Below, in pieces: positions 13,092 through 20,492 of a DNA stretch of 32,003 nt. The DNA lies in assembly GCA_017616785.1 (NCBI GenBank), contig JAFZXK010000012.1, positions 1-32,003 on the forward strand. The letters are read 5' to 3'. A program made the position numbers and the translations under genes. This stretch comes from Alphaproteobacteria bacterium (lineage in GTDB: Bacteria > Pseudomonadota > Alphaproteobacteria > Rs-D84). How positions within the stretch are numbered: the stretch's first letter is position 1; each line of letters begins with the position of its first letter. The notes under the pieces were generated by a model. It was not told the origin of the DNA. It searched no databases and saw only the letters and a program-made list of their open reading frames with translations.

Positions 13092-14348
13092 TTATTCGTT
13101 TTTTAATGCGGCCTCTATTGTTAACGATACATCATCGGCGGCCGCGATAATTGTTTTATCAACTGTATGTGTGTATCGGCTTGTCACGGTGCCTCTATGG
13201 TGCCCCAACAATGCTGCGATGGTTATCTCACTATACCCCAACTCATCGTTGGCGACAGTGGCAAATGTGTGCCGTAATGCGTGCAAATTAAGCCCAGGTT
13301 TATTTAATATCAGTTGTTTTTTATCGTCTTTCGTTTCACACATACGCTTGAACAATCTTAATAGGTTTTCTAAATGTCCGTTTCCCCGCATACTTGGAAA
13401 TACCCAATCGGACTGTTGCTTTACGGATTCAAGTTGCCGCAACAAATTTAATGCACCTTTGCCAAATGGACGGTCTTGTTGTCCTGTTTTTGTATCAGGA
13501 AAATGAAAAACTTGTCTTTCAAAATCAACATATTCCCATTTTAATGTTGTGATTTCGCTTTTTCGGCACCCAGTTAATAATAACAAGCGAATAAGGTCAC
13601 ATTGTGATTTGTGTAATGTTGACCATGTTGGATGGTTTAGTATTTTTCCTAATTTGCGAATTTCATCCAATGTTAAAAACACTTTGCGAGGTTGTGATTT
13701 TGGGGTGTCTATATCTCTCACAGGGTTTATTTGTATTAAGCCCTGTTTCATAGCAAAGTGCATAATTGCCCCAAGTGTTTGAACGGTGCGTGCAGCCGCC
13801 CCATTTCCGCCTCTGACATGTCGTGTGCCGCGTAATTTGCCGCTTTTTTCGTGCCTGTAAATCTTGTCACCCTTTATTATATCACGCATAAAGGTTATAA
13901 CCTGGCCTTGGGTTAAAGAGGCAACGGGTTCATTTCCAATTAGTGGTTTTATTAAAGTTTCAATACGGCCACGGTCACCCTCTATGGTTGATTGCTTTTT
14001 ATGTGAGCAACCGTCCTCTAAATACCAATCGCACAGGTCCGCAATCGTTTGAGCTCTCTTTTTAGTTCGTTTGTCTTTTGCGGGGTCCTCTTTGTTTTTA
14101 TCTACTTTTCGCAATATCTCTGTTGCGGCCTCGCGTGCGTCCTCTAATGTCATGGTTTTGAAATCACCAACTTTTAACCACCTGGCTTTTCCAAATTCAT
14201 TTTGATATTTTACAAAGAATGTTTTTCGGCCGCTTGGATACACGCATAAGCAAAAGCGAGGGAATGTCTGGTCAAAATAAAAAATCTGTCGGTCTTTGGG
14301 AGTCGGTGTCGTTCGCACGAATGGTAATGTTAATTTTACAACAGGCAT
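13092..14348 (-). CDS. P4-type tyrosine integrase of element 2
   Basis: 418 aa, the usual length for P4-like integrases. An N-terminal arm-binding (DUF4102-type) domain (about 1-90: FVRTTPTPKDRQIFYFDQ...CVYPSGRKTFFVKYQNEFGKARWLKVGDF) and a core-binding domain (100-205) precede the catalytic domain. Catalytic residues: Arg262 (LTGCRKSEIT), His356 and Arg359 (LHALRHTFA), His383 (LLGHHRG) and Tyr392 (SRYTHTV). RBS GAGGAGG is strong. It recombines the tRNA-Val 3' half with the element's circular site. The gene ends the element next to attR and reads inward. Confidence 0.96.
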   Translation of the reverse strand: MPVVKLTLPFVRTTPTPKDRQIFYFDQTFPRFCLCVYPSGRKTFFVKYQNEFGKARWLKVGDFKTMTLEDAREAATEILRKVDKNKEDPAKDKRTKKRAQTIADLCDWYLEDGCSHKKQSTIEGDRGRIETLIKPLIGNEPVASLTQGQVITFMRDIIKGDKIYRHEKSGKLRGTRHVRGGNGAAARTVQTLGAIMHFAMKQGLIQINPVRDIDTPKSQPRKVFLTLDEIRKLGKILNHPTWSTLHKSQCDLIRLLLLTGCRKSEITTLKWEYVDFERQVFHFPDTKTGQQDRPFGKGALNLLRQLESVKQQSDWVFPSMRGNGHLENLLRLFKRMCETKDDKKQLILNKPGLNLHALRHTFATVANDELGYSEITIAALLGHHRGTVTSRYTHTVDKTIIAAADDVSLTIEAALKNE

Positions 14349-14367
14349 TTTTTACCTCCTCTTTTGT

Positions 14368-14402
14368 TGTTGATAAGCGATTTTATCAACACTATATCAA
14401 CA
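14368..14402. promoter_or_regulatory. Operator-like TATCAACA repeats before the integrase gene
   Basis: TGTTGATAA (14368-14376) and TTATCAACA (14383-14391) form a perfect inverted repeat; a further TATCAACA is at 14395-14402. They lie between the integrase promoter and its start, the right place for an autorepressor or integrase-binding sites. Confidence 0.55.
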
Positions 14403-14426
14403 AATATGTATCAAATTGTATATAAG

Positions 14427-14455
14427 ATTATAGTAAAAAATAATAACTTAGTAAA
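14427..14455 (-). promoter_or_regulatory. Promoter of the integrase operon
   Basis: On the minus strand TTTACT, a 17-bp spacer and TATAAT precede the ATG at 14348, with the repeat cluster in the leader. Confidence 0.65.
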
Positions 14456-14530
14456 GAGAAAAGTGTTGAAAAACCAATAAAAAATGGTAATATATAGAAA
14501 AAGAGAAAAACGAATAAAAGGTATTGAATT

Positions 14531-14579
14531 TTCGTTCACATCGAAGAGGTCGTTGGTTCGAGTCCAATCACATCCACCA
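14531..14579 (+). repeat. attR of element 2
   Basis: An exact 49-bp copy of the tRNA-Val 3' half. The part before it does not extend the tRNA, so this copy is not a functional gene. Confidence 0.93.
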
Positions 14580-14580
14580 C

Positions 14581-14624
14581 CAAAAATTATTATCGCGCAC
14601 ATTTGTGCGCGATTAAAATTTTTG
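14581..14624 (+). repeat. tRNA-linked spacer, copy 4
   Basis: CAAAAATT-att-ATCGCGCAC (14581-14600) pairs with GTGCGCGAT-taa-AATTTTTG (14605-14624). A weaker second part follows (TCGTAGTCCAAAGGG and GGCGGACAG to about 14661). It follows attR directly, so it originally followed tRNA-Val. Confidence 0.75.
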
Positions 14625-14700
14625 AGCGTCCCATCGTAGTCCAAAGGGTAAAGGCGGACAGAATTTCGGAGCATAACATTTGATTTTTTGAAAATATTTC

Positions 14701-14728
14701 TTGACAATTTATTATGTTGGTGTTATTT
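14701..14728 (+). promoter_or_regulatory. Promoter of the 168-aa gene
   Basis: Perfect TTGACA (14701-14706) and, 16 bp on, TTATTT (14723-14728). The ATG is at 14768. Confidence 0.55.
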
Positions 14729-14767
14729 GTTTTGTCAAACAAAGACGTTGTAATAAAGGATTTTATA

Positions 14768-15274
14768 ATGAGTTCAAAGAAAAAAGTATTATCGGCAGAT
14801 AGAAAAAAACAAATACTCAGGGTTTTCGAACAACAAAATTTATCGATTTTGTTGTTGCAGATGTTGGTCGATGTACATAGCAAAATTGACTTAAAGATTG
14901 ATTTTGATATTTATACAAGTGGCACTCACGAAACAGTTGTGTGTGCAAGAACCGATGTTGGGCAGTTGTTGTTTGATATATGGCAGGAAACTTTCTCGGA
15001 TAACCATAGATTACGTGTTTATAATGGCGAAACTTTGGTGTCTTTTGAATCTTGGTATCCGGAGGTTTTCTTTGGGGACAATGAATATAATTACGCTGAA
15101 GCTTTGTTCGATTTGATATGGCCGGGAAGCAAAAAACAGTGGACAGCTAAGGCGTTGGAAAAGCTAGCAAAAAAGCAACCGAAACCAAATTTAGATAGCG
15201 CAAAATTTTGGGACAAACGTGCTATGGCAGTGTTCCCGTATTTAAAACAAATATTAGCAGACAATCAAAAATGA
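14768..15274 (+). CDS. Hypothetical protein
   Basis: 168 aa from MSSKKKVLSADRKKQI, preceded by AAAGGA; an in-frame ATG at 14714 lies within the promoter and is unlikely. The N-terminus is basic and helical (ADRKKQILRVFEQQNLSILLLQMLVDVHSKI), followed by a strand-rich part (KIDFDIYTSGTHETVVCARTDVGQLLF). The C-terminus contains YAEALFDLIWPGSKKQWTAKALEKLAKKQ. It is cytoplasmic by sequence and I recognise no domain. It lies next to the element 2 junction but outside it, so it should be a chromosomal gene. Confidence 0.7.
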   Translation: MSSKKKVLSADRKKQILRVFEQQNLSILLLQMLVDVHSKIDLKIDFDIYTSGTHETVVCARTDVGQLLFDIWQETFSDNHRLRVYNGETLVSFESWYPEVFFGDNEYNYAEALFDLIWPGSKKQWTAKALEKLAKKQPKPNLDSAKFWDKRAMAVFPYLKQILADNQK

Positions 15275-15307
15275 TGACTGGCTTGGTTTTTGTGTGACTA
15301 TTAAGTC

Positions 15308-15330
15308 ATCGCGCACCAAAAGTGCGCGAT
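15308..15330. terminator. Palindrome between convergent genes
   Basis: ATCGCGCAC (15308-15316) and GTGCGCGAT (15322-15330) are the same inner arms as in the spacer after attR of element 2 (14592-14613). It sits between two convergent genes and may act as a terminator, although no long T-run follows. Confidence 0.5.
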
Positions 15331-15358
15331 AACGTTTCTGTATTGTGCTTTGGAAAAA

Positions 15359-15676
15359 TTAACGTAACCCCATTGTGCGACAGCATTCATTTGCCGCGGT
15401 TTTCCAATCAGAAAATTGCTTTTCCGGGTTGCGTAAATCGCGCCAACCCTGCCAACCGCTGCATTTCTTTTTGACACCGGTGCCATTGCATTTCACATAC
15501 CGGCGCAGCGAGCATGTCTGATTTGACAACTTGCCCATTTCAGTGGTGCATTTTACGACGACATTTTGATTTCTTGCGTCGCCCTTGCCCAATTCGCGTG
15601 AAGATAAAACCTGGTACGCGTGGGCGGAAAACACGGTCGACAATACAACAACAAAACCGATAAAAAGTTTCTTCAT
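15359..15676 (-). CDS. Small secreted Cys-rich protein
   Basis: 105 aa. MKKLFIGFVVVLSTVFSAHA is a clear signal peptide with cleavage after AHA. The mature 85 residues have six cysteines (KCTTE, QTCSL, VKCNG, KKCSG, ECCRT), suited to three disulfides in the periplasm or outside. SGWQGWRDLRNPEKQFSDWKTAANECC is Trp-rich. It has RBS AAGGAG and its own promoter. No family is recognised. Confidence 0.8.
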   Translation of the reverse strand: MKKLFIGFVVVLSTVFSAHAYQVLSSRELGKGDARNQNVVVKCTTEMGKLSNQTCSLRRYVKCNGTGVKKKCSGWQGWRDLRNPEKQFSDWKTAANECCRTMGLR

Positions 15677-15705
15677 TTTTGACTCCTTGCTCTCTCCGAT
15701 AATCT

Positions 15706-15734
15706 ACTATATATAAAACAGAAAAAAAAGACAA
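15706..15734 (-). promoter_or_regulatory. Promoter of the Cys-rich secreted gene
   Basis: On the minus strand TTGTCT, 17 bp, TATAGT, followed by a leader with AAGGAG before the ATG at 15676. Confidence 0.6.
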
Positions 15735-15821
15735 CAGGTTTTTTTGCGTGTTTTATTCGGGTATTGCCGTTCGTTGATTAAAATCCCGTCAAAATGGAAT
15801 TTTTGTAATAATTATCGTATG

Positions 15822-17798
15822 TTATCGCGCGTTTGCGGTGGACCATGGAATATCGTTCATAAACAGCCAATAAAGCGCCTGAGATTCGCGGCCGGGGTTG
15901 CGGATAATCGGGCGCACAACATAAATATCAACATCACACGCATGGCGGTTTTCAGATTCCTGGGTTTCAACGAGGTCTTGGTAGAACTTTTGTGCGAAAT
16001 CCATCGCTTGCAGGTATGCGGCGTCGTCATCTTCGGCGCTGGCCGAATCGCCCGCCCACATAAGCCACATGCCATAGTTCACAACATTATCTTGGCCTTC
16101 GATATCGTCGGCGGACAACAGCAACAGCGGTTTCATATTGATTCCGTTTGTGAATTCATCGGTGTCTGTATTTGTCCAATCATAGAAATCGCCCAAAATT
16201 CCAAGGACAAAGTGCAACGCGGCCAATTCTTCGCCAATTTTTGCGACGCGGCCAGCATTGCGCATAGTTGAATGAAACAGCCAATCGCGCGCCCTGCCCG
16301 ATTTTGCGCCTTGGCGTGCGACCTTGTTTGCAGTGTCAAATTCTTTTTCAATTTTTGCGGCGGCCTTGGCCCCCTTTTGTGCGACCTTGGCGGCGTTGTC
16401 AAGCATTTTTCCGCCGGTGTTTGCCGCTTTGTAACTTTTTCCGGTGTTTTTGGCCGCTTGCCACGCGCGGCTTACCATATTTCCGGTGCGTGCATTTTTA
16501 TAGTTTTTTAGTTCTTTGACATATTTTGTTACTTTTTTAAGTTGGTCAAATTGCTTTACATATTCGGCAACATTTTTATCGGTTTTCGCCATTTCGGCCA
16601 TTTCTTTTTCCGTTCCGGCAATAAGTTTGCGGTTTTCTGCGATTAGTTTTTCAAATTTTTCAAGGTCTTGGACCCTGTCAACACCCGCGCCCACAGACCC
16701 CAGTTTCCACATATTGTCGGCTTTTAGTTTTTTTGCGGCCTCTAATTGTTTTGCAAGTTTTTCGTATTGTTTGGAACCCTTGGTCGTTTTTGCTAATGCC
16801 TGTTCAAGTTTTTCAATGCTGCGGATGGTTTTTGCCATATCGTTCATGTTATCGATTTCTTTGGTGTAACGGGCAACCTTTAACGAAGCGCGGATGTATT
16901 CTTGGACCTTGTCGATTTTGGTAAGTGTTTTCATGTTCTGACCGATTTTCCCAATAATTCGCGTTGCGCGCGCCATTTTTATACTGCCTTCGGCAAATGC
17001 GGTTGCACCGAAACTTACCACCGTTAGCGCGACATCAAGTGCGATTTCCGCAAATGATATCCATCGCAAATTTATATCGCCCGCGATATAGTAATTGTTG
17101 TCATCGTCGTGCGTTGCCGTGTGTTCGCGCATAACCTTATGAATCATTGAACCCCGCAGTTTCGCGGTCATTCCCGAACGGGTTGAACACATACCATCCA
17201 TATCACGCGGGTACAGATTGCCGATGTTATCAATGATATAGTCCATTGAAACGGTATTATTTTTGTCGGGGCCAACAAAGTTGCGCAACGCGCCGGATTG
17301 AACGACCATAATTCCGTACCATGCAGGTTCGGTGTTTGTCCATGTGGCGGTTTCATCAAATTCAGAAACCGCGGGGTTCGGGTCGGATGTGGGCAGTTCT
17401 GTTTTGGTTGCTAACATAAAACGTTGTTCCAAAACTTTGGGTTGCGTTTCATAGTTCACAACAATTTGCCGACCGTTTGGAAATTTATATTCAATTGGTA
17501 AAAATCGAATCGTGTCGGTTTCATCCGCATTGATAATTTCCGGACACGCCAAAACCGTCCCCAATGTTTCGGCGGATTGAATTGTGTCGTATATCCATTG
17601 TTTAACCGCGGATTCCGGCGCATCACCGGAAATTTTATCGGCATTGTCGTAAAGTGCCGCAACAAAAGCGTTTCGAACACATGTTGTATCCACCGGCGCG
17701 TTTGCCGCAAGTAATGTGGTCGTTTGCCCAATTCCGCCACCGCCCGCCGCAAACGCAGAGAGTGGGAGAAGGAACAGAAACGGAATTAGTTTTTTCAT
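15822..17798 (-). CDS. Large exported protein with long coiled coil
   Basis: 658 aa. Signal peptide MKKLIPFLFLLPLSAFA. Residues about 35-240 form a globular part with several Cys and Trp. A hydrophobic segment (WISFAEIALDVALTVVSFGATAFA, about 247-270) may span or touch a membrane. Then about 250 residues of Lys- and Ala-rich heptad-like sequence (KIDKVQEYIRASLKV..., KLAKQLEAAKKLKAD) predict coiled coil. The end is globular again (HFVLGILGDFYDW...; RHACDVDIYVV). It overlaps the upstream 270-aa gene by ATGA and is last in a putative four-gene operon with a prepilin peptidase. Function unknown. Confidence 0.85.
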   Translation of the reverse strand: MKKLIPFLFLLPLSAFAAGGGGIGQTTTLLAANAPVDTTCVRNAFVAALYDNADKISGDAPESAVKQWIYDTIQSAETLGTVLACPEIINADETDTIRFLPIEYKFPNGRQIVVNYETQPKVLEQRFMLATKTELPTSDPNPAVSEFDETATWTNTEPAWYGIMVVQSGALRNFVGPDKNNTVSMDYIIDNIGNLYPRDMDGMCSTRSGMTAKLRGSMIHKVMREHTATHDDDNNYYIAGDINLRWISFAEIALDVALTVVSFGATAFAEGSIKMARATRIIGKIGQNMKTLTKIDKVQEYIRASLKVARYTKEIDNMNDMAKTIRSIEKLEQALAKTTKGSKQYEKLAKQLEAAKKLKADNMWKLGSVGAGVDRVQDLEKFEKLIAENRKLIAGTEKEMAEMAKTDKNVAEYVKQFDQLKKVTKYVKELKNYKNARTGNMVSRAWQAAKNTGKSYKAANTGGKMLDNAAKVAQKGAKAAAKIEKEFDTANKVARQGAKSGRARDWLFHSTMRNAGRVAKIGEELAALHFVLGILGDFYDWTNTDTDEFTNGINMKPLLLLSADDIEGQDNVVNYGMWLMWAGDSASAEDDDAAYLQAMDFAQKFYQDLVETQESENRHACDVDIYVVRPIIRNPGRESQALYWLFMNDIPWSTANAR

Positions 17799-18607
17799 GG
17801 GATAATGTACGGACCGTCTACAACAGTATATTTGTTATCTTTTGACTTTGATTTATACATCATGTATACCGCAATATTTTCACCCGTACAGGCAGTATCC
17901 TTTAATTGTTCAGAGAATATTTTTATATTTTCGCGTTGGCGGTAATAATTTGTATCTTCTACGTATTCAAATTTTGTGGCGGCTCCAATCCCGCTCCGCT
18001 TTTCATAAAGTGCGCCTTGCGGGCGTGCATATCGCAGAGCGTATTTATCGGTATATTTGCCAATGAAGGCATTTTTTGCAGCATCTGACAATGCCGTGTT
18101 GTGGGAAGGAGTGAGTCCCATAACGCCAGCCCAATATTGGGCGCATTTTGTGTTTTTTATGTTGGATACTAGTTCTTTTGCTTCTTTTTCGGCTCCAATA
18201 GAATATTTTTGTGTGTCTGTTGATACGATAACTATAGTGGGGAAATTTGTGTAATTAAAAACGTCTGTTTTGGATATAAAAAAATCATACCATTTATCAC
18301 CAACTTTTAGTTTTATCGGGAGTTCTGCGTTAGTGTCCAAAAATCTATTAAACTCCGGAATATTTGGAGTCTTTAATAAGCAATATTTTTTTATACCGTC
18401 GCCAATAAGTGTATAAAAGTCAGTTTTATGGTCTGTCAGCCATTGTTGCACATCATTTGTGCCAATTTTTGTGGCAACGGCATTTGTAAAATCACTATCT
18501 TTACCCAGGTCGGTTAAACATTGTGGACGCGGTGGCGTTGTCCCGGCCTTGCAAGCAAATGTGTTTAACAAAGCAATAAGTAAAAAAATGGTTCTATACA
18601 TTCTCAT
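17795..18607 (-). CDS. Exported hypothetical protein
   Basis: 270 aa, start MRMYRTIFLLIALLNTFACKAG with a signal peptide. The Cys in FAC resembles a lipobox poorly, so ordinary cleavage near KAG is more likely, or it is a divergent lipoprotein. The mature part begins with PRPQCL and holds cysteines in KKYCLLK, NTKCAQYW and DTACTGEN. Its second half (SDAAKNAFIGKYTDKYALRYARPQGALYEKRSG) is basic and Tyr-rich. It starts 11 bases after the preceding stop and overlaps the next gene by four bases, so it is coupled to both. No family recognised. Confidence 0.8.
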   Translation of the reverse strand: MRMYRTIFLLIALLNTFACKAGTTPPRPQCLTDLGKDSDFTNAVATKIGTNDVQQWLTDHKTDFYTLIGDGIKKYCLLKTPNIPEFNRFLDTNAELPIKLKVGDKWYDFFISKTDVFNYTNFPTIVIVSTDTQKYSIGAEKEAKELVSNIKNTKCAQYWAGVMGLTPSHNTALSDAAKNAFIGKYTDKYALRYARPQGALYEKRSGIGAATKFEYVEDTNYYRQRENIKIFSEQLKDTACTGENIAVYMMYKSKSKDNKYTVVDGPYIIP

Positions 18608-18618
18608 ATTGTCGTCCT

Positions 18619-19914
18619 TTAGACGTGTATTATTATAACTGTGTGTCCGTGTTCGTCTTCATATGAATTTCCGCCCGATGGTGGGGTGTCTGTGCATCCA
18701 TTTGCAATATCTTTGCCATTATCGCAAACACATTTGCCAGAATCTTCGTGAGTATTTGGAACAATTGTACAATTACAATCAGAATCCATATATGTTGGGT
18801 CAGAACATCCTATGCCACCGCCGCCACCGTTATTCTGTGCGTTTGGATCTGTGCAGGCAGTTTGGGTTTGTTCGTACTCACTTTTATTACATTTCCATTT
18901 GGCATAATATATTTTGTCGTCGGTGTCGGTCTTTGCAATTGTGTGTTGCATTGGGCACTTTTCGTCGTCATATGTTGTTGCGGTTTCGAAATCGGTGCAC
19001 CACCCAAGGAAAGTGCTGTTTTGCCTTACTGGGATACACGATACGGTTGCGCCCTTGCCGGTTTCGTATTTGATCGGTGTGCATTTCGTGCTGCTGCCAA
19101 ATGTCACATAGGATATATTGTGTTCGCGCAAAGGCTTACAAGCGTTGTCATTCGGGCGGCGGTTGCAATATTCTTCAAAATTTTGATTCTTTAACCGTTC
19201 AAAAAATGCCTCGTCTTCGCCAAGGAAATTTGGTTTTTTATATGATTCCAAATCTTTATATTGTTCGTATCCGGCCGCAGTGTTGGCCAGGCGGTCGGTG
19301 AACGATAAATCCGCCGTTGTTGCGGGAAAGTTTTCTGCGCGAACCGTTGCCGTTGGTGTTGTTATTGACTGTAACCGTTCCAATTCCGCGGTGCGTTCGG
19401 CAACGGCCTTTTGCTGTGCCGTTTGTTTTGGTGCAAATGGATTTGCAATTTCAATATTTGTTGTTTGCGAACCGGTCTTTGGCAAATTTACCGTGGACGT
19501 ATTGCCGTATGTTTTTTGAAAATTTTCAAATGCGGAATCAATATATCCACCGCAAGATGTTGCAAAATTATGTCCGGGTAACTGTGACAATTGGACCATT
19601 ATTGTTGGACGCACATCGGAAATGCGAAGGTTCGTGCAATAATTATGTTCGGCGCAATACGATGTTACCAGATTTTCAACAACACGATTACAATCGCCGG
19701 TGTTCAAATCCGCGCCGGTTGCATAAATTGGTTTTGGAAAGTTTTGGTTATACGGACTGTCTTTATTCCAAAATGGATTTGATGAATATTTTTTTACCGA
19801 TTGAATTTCGCCATATTGTGAAAATATTGCCGGCGCGGTTCCAACCGCGTGCGCAGAACCAGCGACGCAGATTGCCGCGACCCAAAGCGTAAATAAACAA
19901 TTGGTTTTTTTCAT
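18619..19914 (-). CDS. Exported protein with InlB-type repeat and Cys-rich tail
   Basis: 431 aa from MKKTNCLFTLWVAAICVAGSAHA, a clean signal peptide; a start 21 bases upstream (19935) is possible but would place seven extra polar residues before it. The middle is helical (APKQTAQQKAVAERTAELERLQS). About residues 275-350 match a Listeria-Bacteroides/InlB B-repeat: VTFGSSTKC...GKGATVSCIPV..NSTFLGWC, then IYYAKWKCN. The tail is Cys-rich and EGF-like (IGCSDPTYMDSDCNCTIVP, then SGKCVCDNGKDIANGC). B-repeat domains act in surface binding in other bacteria; here an adhesive role is inference. Second gene of the operon. Confidence 0.82.
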   Translation of the reverse strand: MKKTNCLFTLWVAAICVAGSAHAVGTAPAIFSQYGEIQSVKKYSSNPFWNKDSPYNQNFPKPIYATGADLNTGDCNRVVENLVTSYCAEHNYCTNLRISDVRPTIMVQLSQLPGHNFATSCGGYIDSAFENFQKTYGNTSTVNLPKTGSQTTNIEIANPFAPKQTAQQKAVAERTAELERLQSITTPTATVRAENFPATTADLSFTDRLANTAAGYEQYKDLESYKKPNFLGEDEAFFERLKNQNFEEYCNRRPNDNACKPLREHNISYVTFGSSTKCTPIKYETGKGATVSCIPVRQNSTFLGWCTDFETATTYDDEKCPMQHTIAKTDTDDKIYYAKWKCNKSEYEQTQTACTDPNAQNNGGGGGIGCSDPTYMDSDCNCTIVPNTHEDSGKCVCDNGKDIANGCTDTPPSGGNSYEDEHGHTVIIIHV

Positions 19915-19936
19915 TCTCTGTCCAACTTTGGACATA

Positions 19937-20416
19937 TTATATCAAAAACGCGATTATAATCAAAGATAAAAATCCACCGATTATGAAAAAAGGTGCGAAT
20001 GGGATAAAACTTTGTTTCTTGCGATACGCCCATGTCGCGCCGAATATGCACGCCAATGCCAAAGCGATGGCAAGACCCGTTGGTCCGCACCAAAGACCGC
20101 CGACACTGATAAGTTTTATGTCGCCCATGCCAATTGGACTTTCGGAACCGGGTTTGCGACGTGCCAATATTTTGTCGAACAAAAGGCCGGTTACGGCCGC
20201 CAACATATATCCGAACGCCATGCCGATTGCGCCCGATTCGATATTTACCGGCCATGGGAAAAATGTTGTGATAATTACCCCGATTATAAGTAATGGGAAC
20301 AGGTACCCATCCGGAATAATCCGCCGGCGCAGGTCTGTTTTTGCAATTTTATACGAAAGCGCCAATGCCGTAAGAATTAAAACAGCAAAAAAAGACCAAA
20401 ATATGTATAAAAACAT
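19937..20416 (-). CDS. Type IV prepilin peptidase, A24 family (CpaA/TadV-like)
   Basis: 159 aa with about six hydrophobic segments. The aspartyl protease pair is visible: Asp28 in KTDLRRRIIPD and Asp99 in the GMGD motif (96-99). It lacks the N-terminal methyltransferase domain and zinc Cys motifs of PilD, so it matches the short CpaA/TadV type that cleaves class III leader peptides in the inner membrane. RBS AAGGGGG. It is first in an operon with three exported proteins, none of which has an obvious prepilin leader. It diverges from gcrA across about 75 bases. Confidence 0.9.
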   Translation of the reverse strand: MFLYIFWSFFAVLILTALALSYKIAKTDLRRRIIPDGYLFPLLIIGVIITTFFPWPVNIESGAIGMAFGYMLAAVTGLLFDKILARRKPGSESPIGMGDIKLISVGGLWCGPTGLAIALALACIFGATWAYRKKQSFIPFAPFFIIGGFLSLIIIAFLI

Positions 20417-20435
20417 TATTTCCCCCTTGCGTTTC

Positions 20436-20461
20436 GAATCGGTTATGTGTTACTATATAAT
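20436..20461 (+). promoter_or_regulatory. gcrA promoter with GANTC site
   Basis: TATAAT (20456-20461) lies 32 bases before the gcrA start. GAATC, a GANTC methylation site, is at 20436-20440, within the -35/spacer zone. In Caulobacter GcrA acts with sigma70 at promoters with methylated GANTC near this position; autoregulation here is inference. Confidence 0.55.
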
Positions 20462-20492
20462 ATCATAAATATTGACGCAGGGTTAAAATAAA

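Larger units (their letters stand above)
8532..14579. mobile_element. Integrative element 2 in tRNA-Val(CAC), satellite-like
   Basis: About 6.0 kb between 49-bp direct repeats of the tRNA 3' half. All genes are on the minus strand: integrase at the right end, then a 184-aa unknown, an AlpA/excisionase-like protein, a RepA-like ATPase, a protein resembling phage terminase-associated proteins, a gene with an in-frame stop, a structured intergenic region, a DUF736-like protein and three small membrane proteins. The integrase-regulator-replication-packaging-like order recalls phage satellites. No structural phage genes are present. Confidence 0.88.

Noticed and set aside
14531..14579. Second tRNA-Val
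   Set aside because: Only the 3' 49 bases are present; it is the attR duplicate.
8532..14579. Complete prophage
   Set aside because: No capsid, portal, tail or lysis genes are visible; the unit is too small and the repeats close it at 6 kb.
19317..19892. 191-codon plus-strand frame opposite the B-repeat protein gene
   Set aside because: Antisense to a gene with a signal peptide and domain matches; composition is not protein-like.
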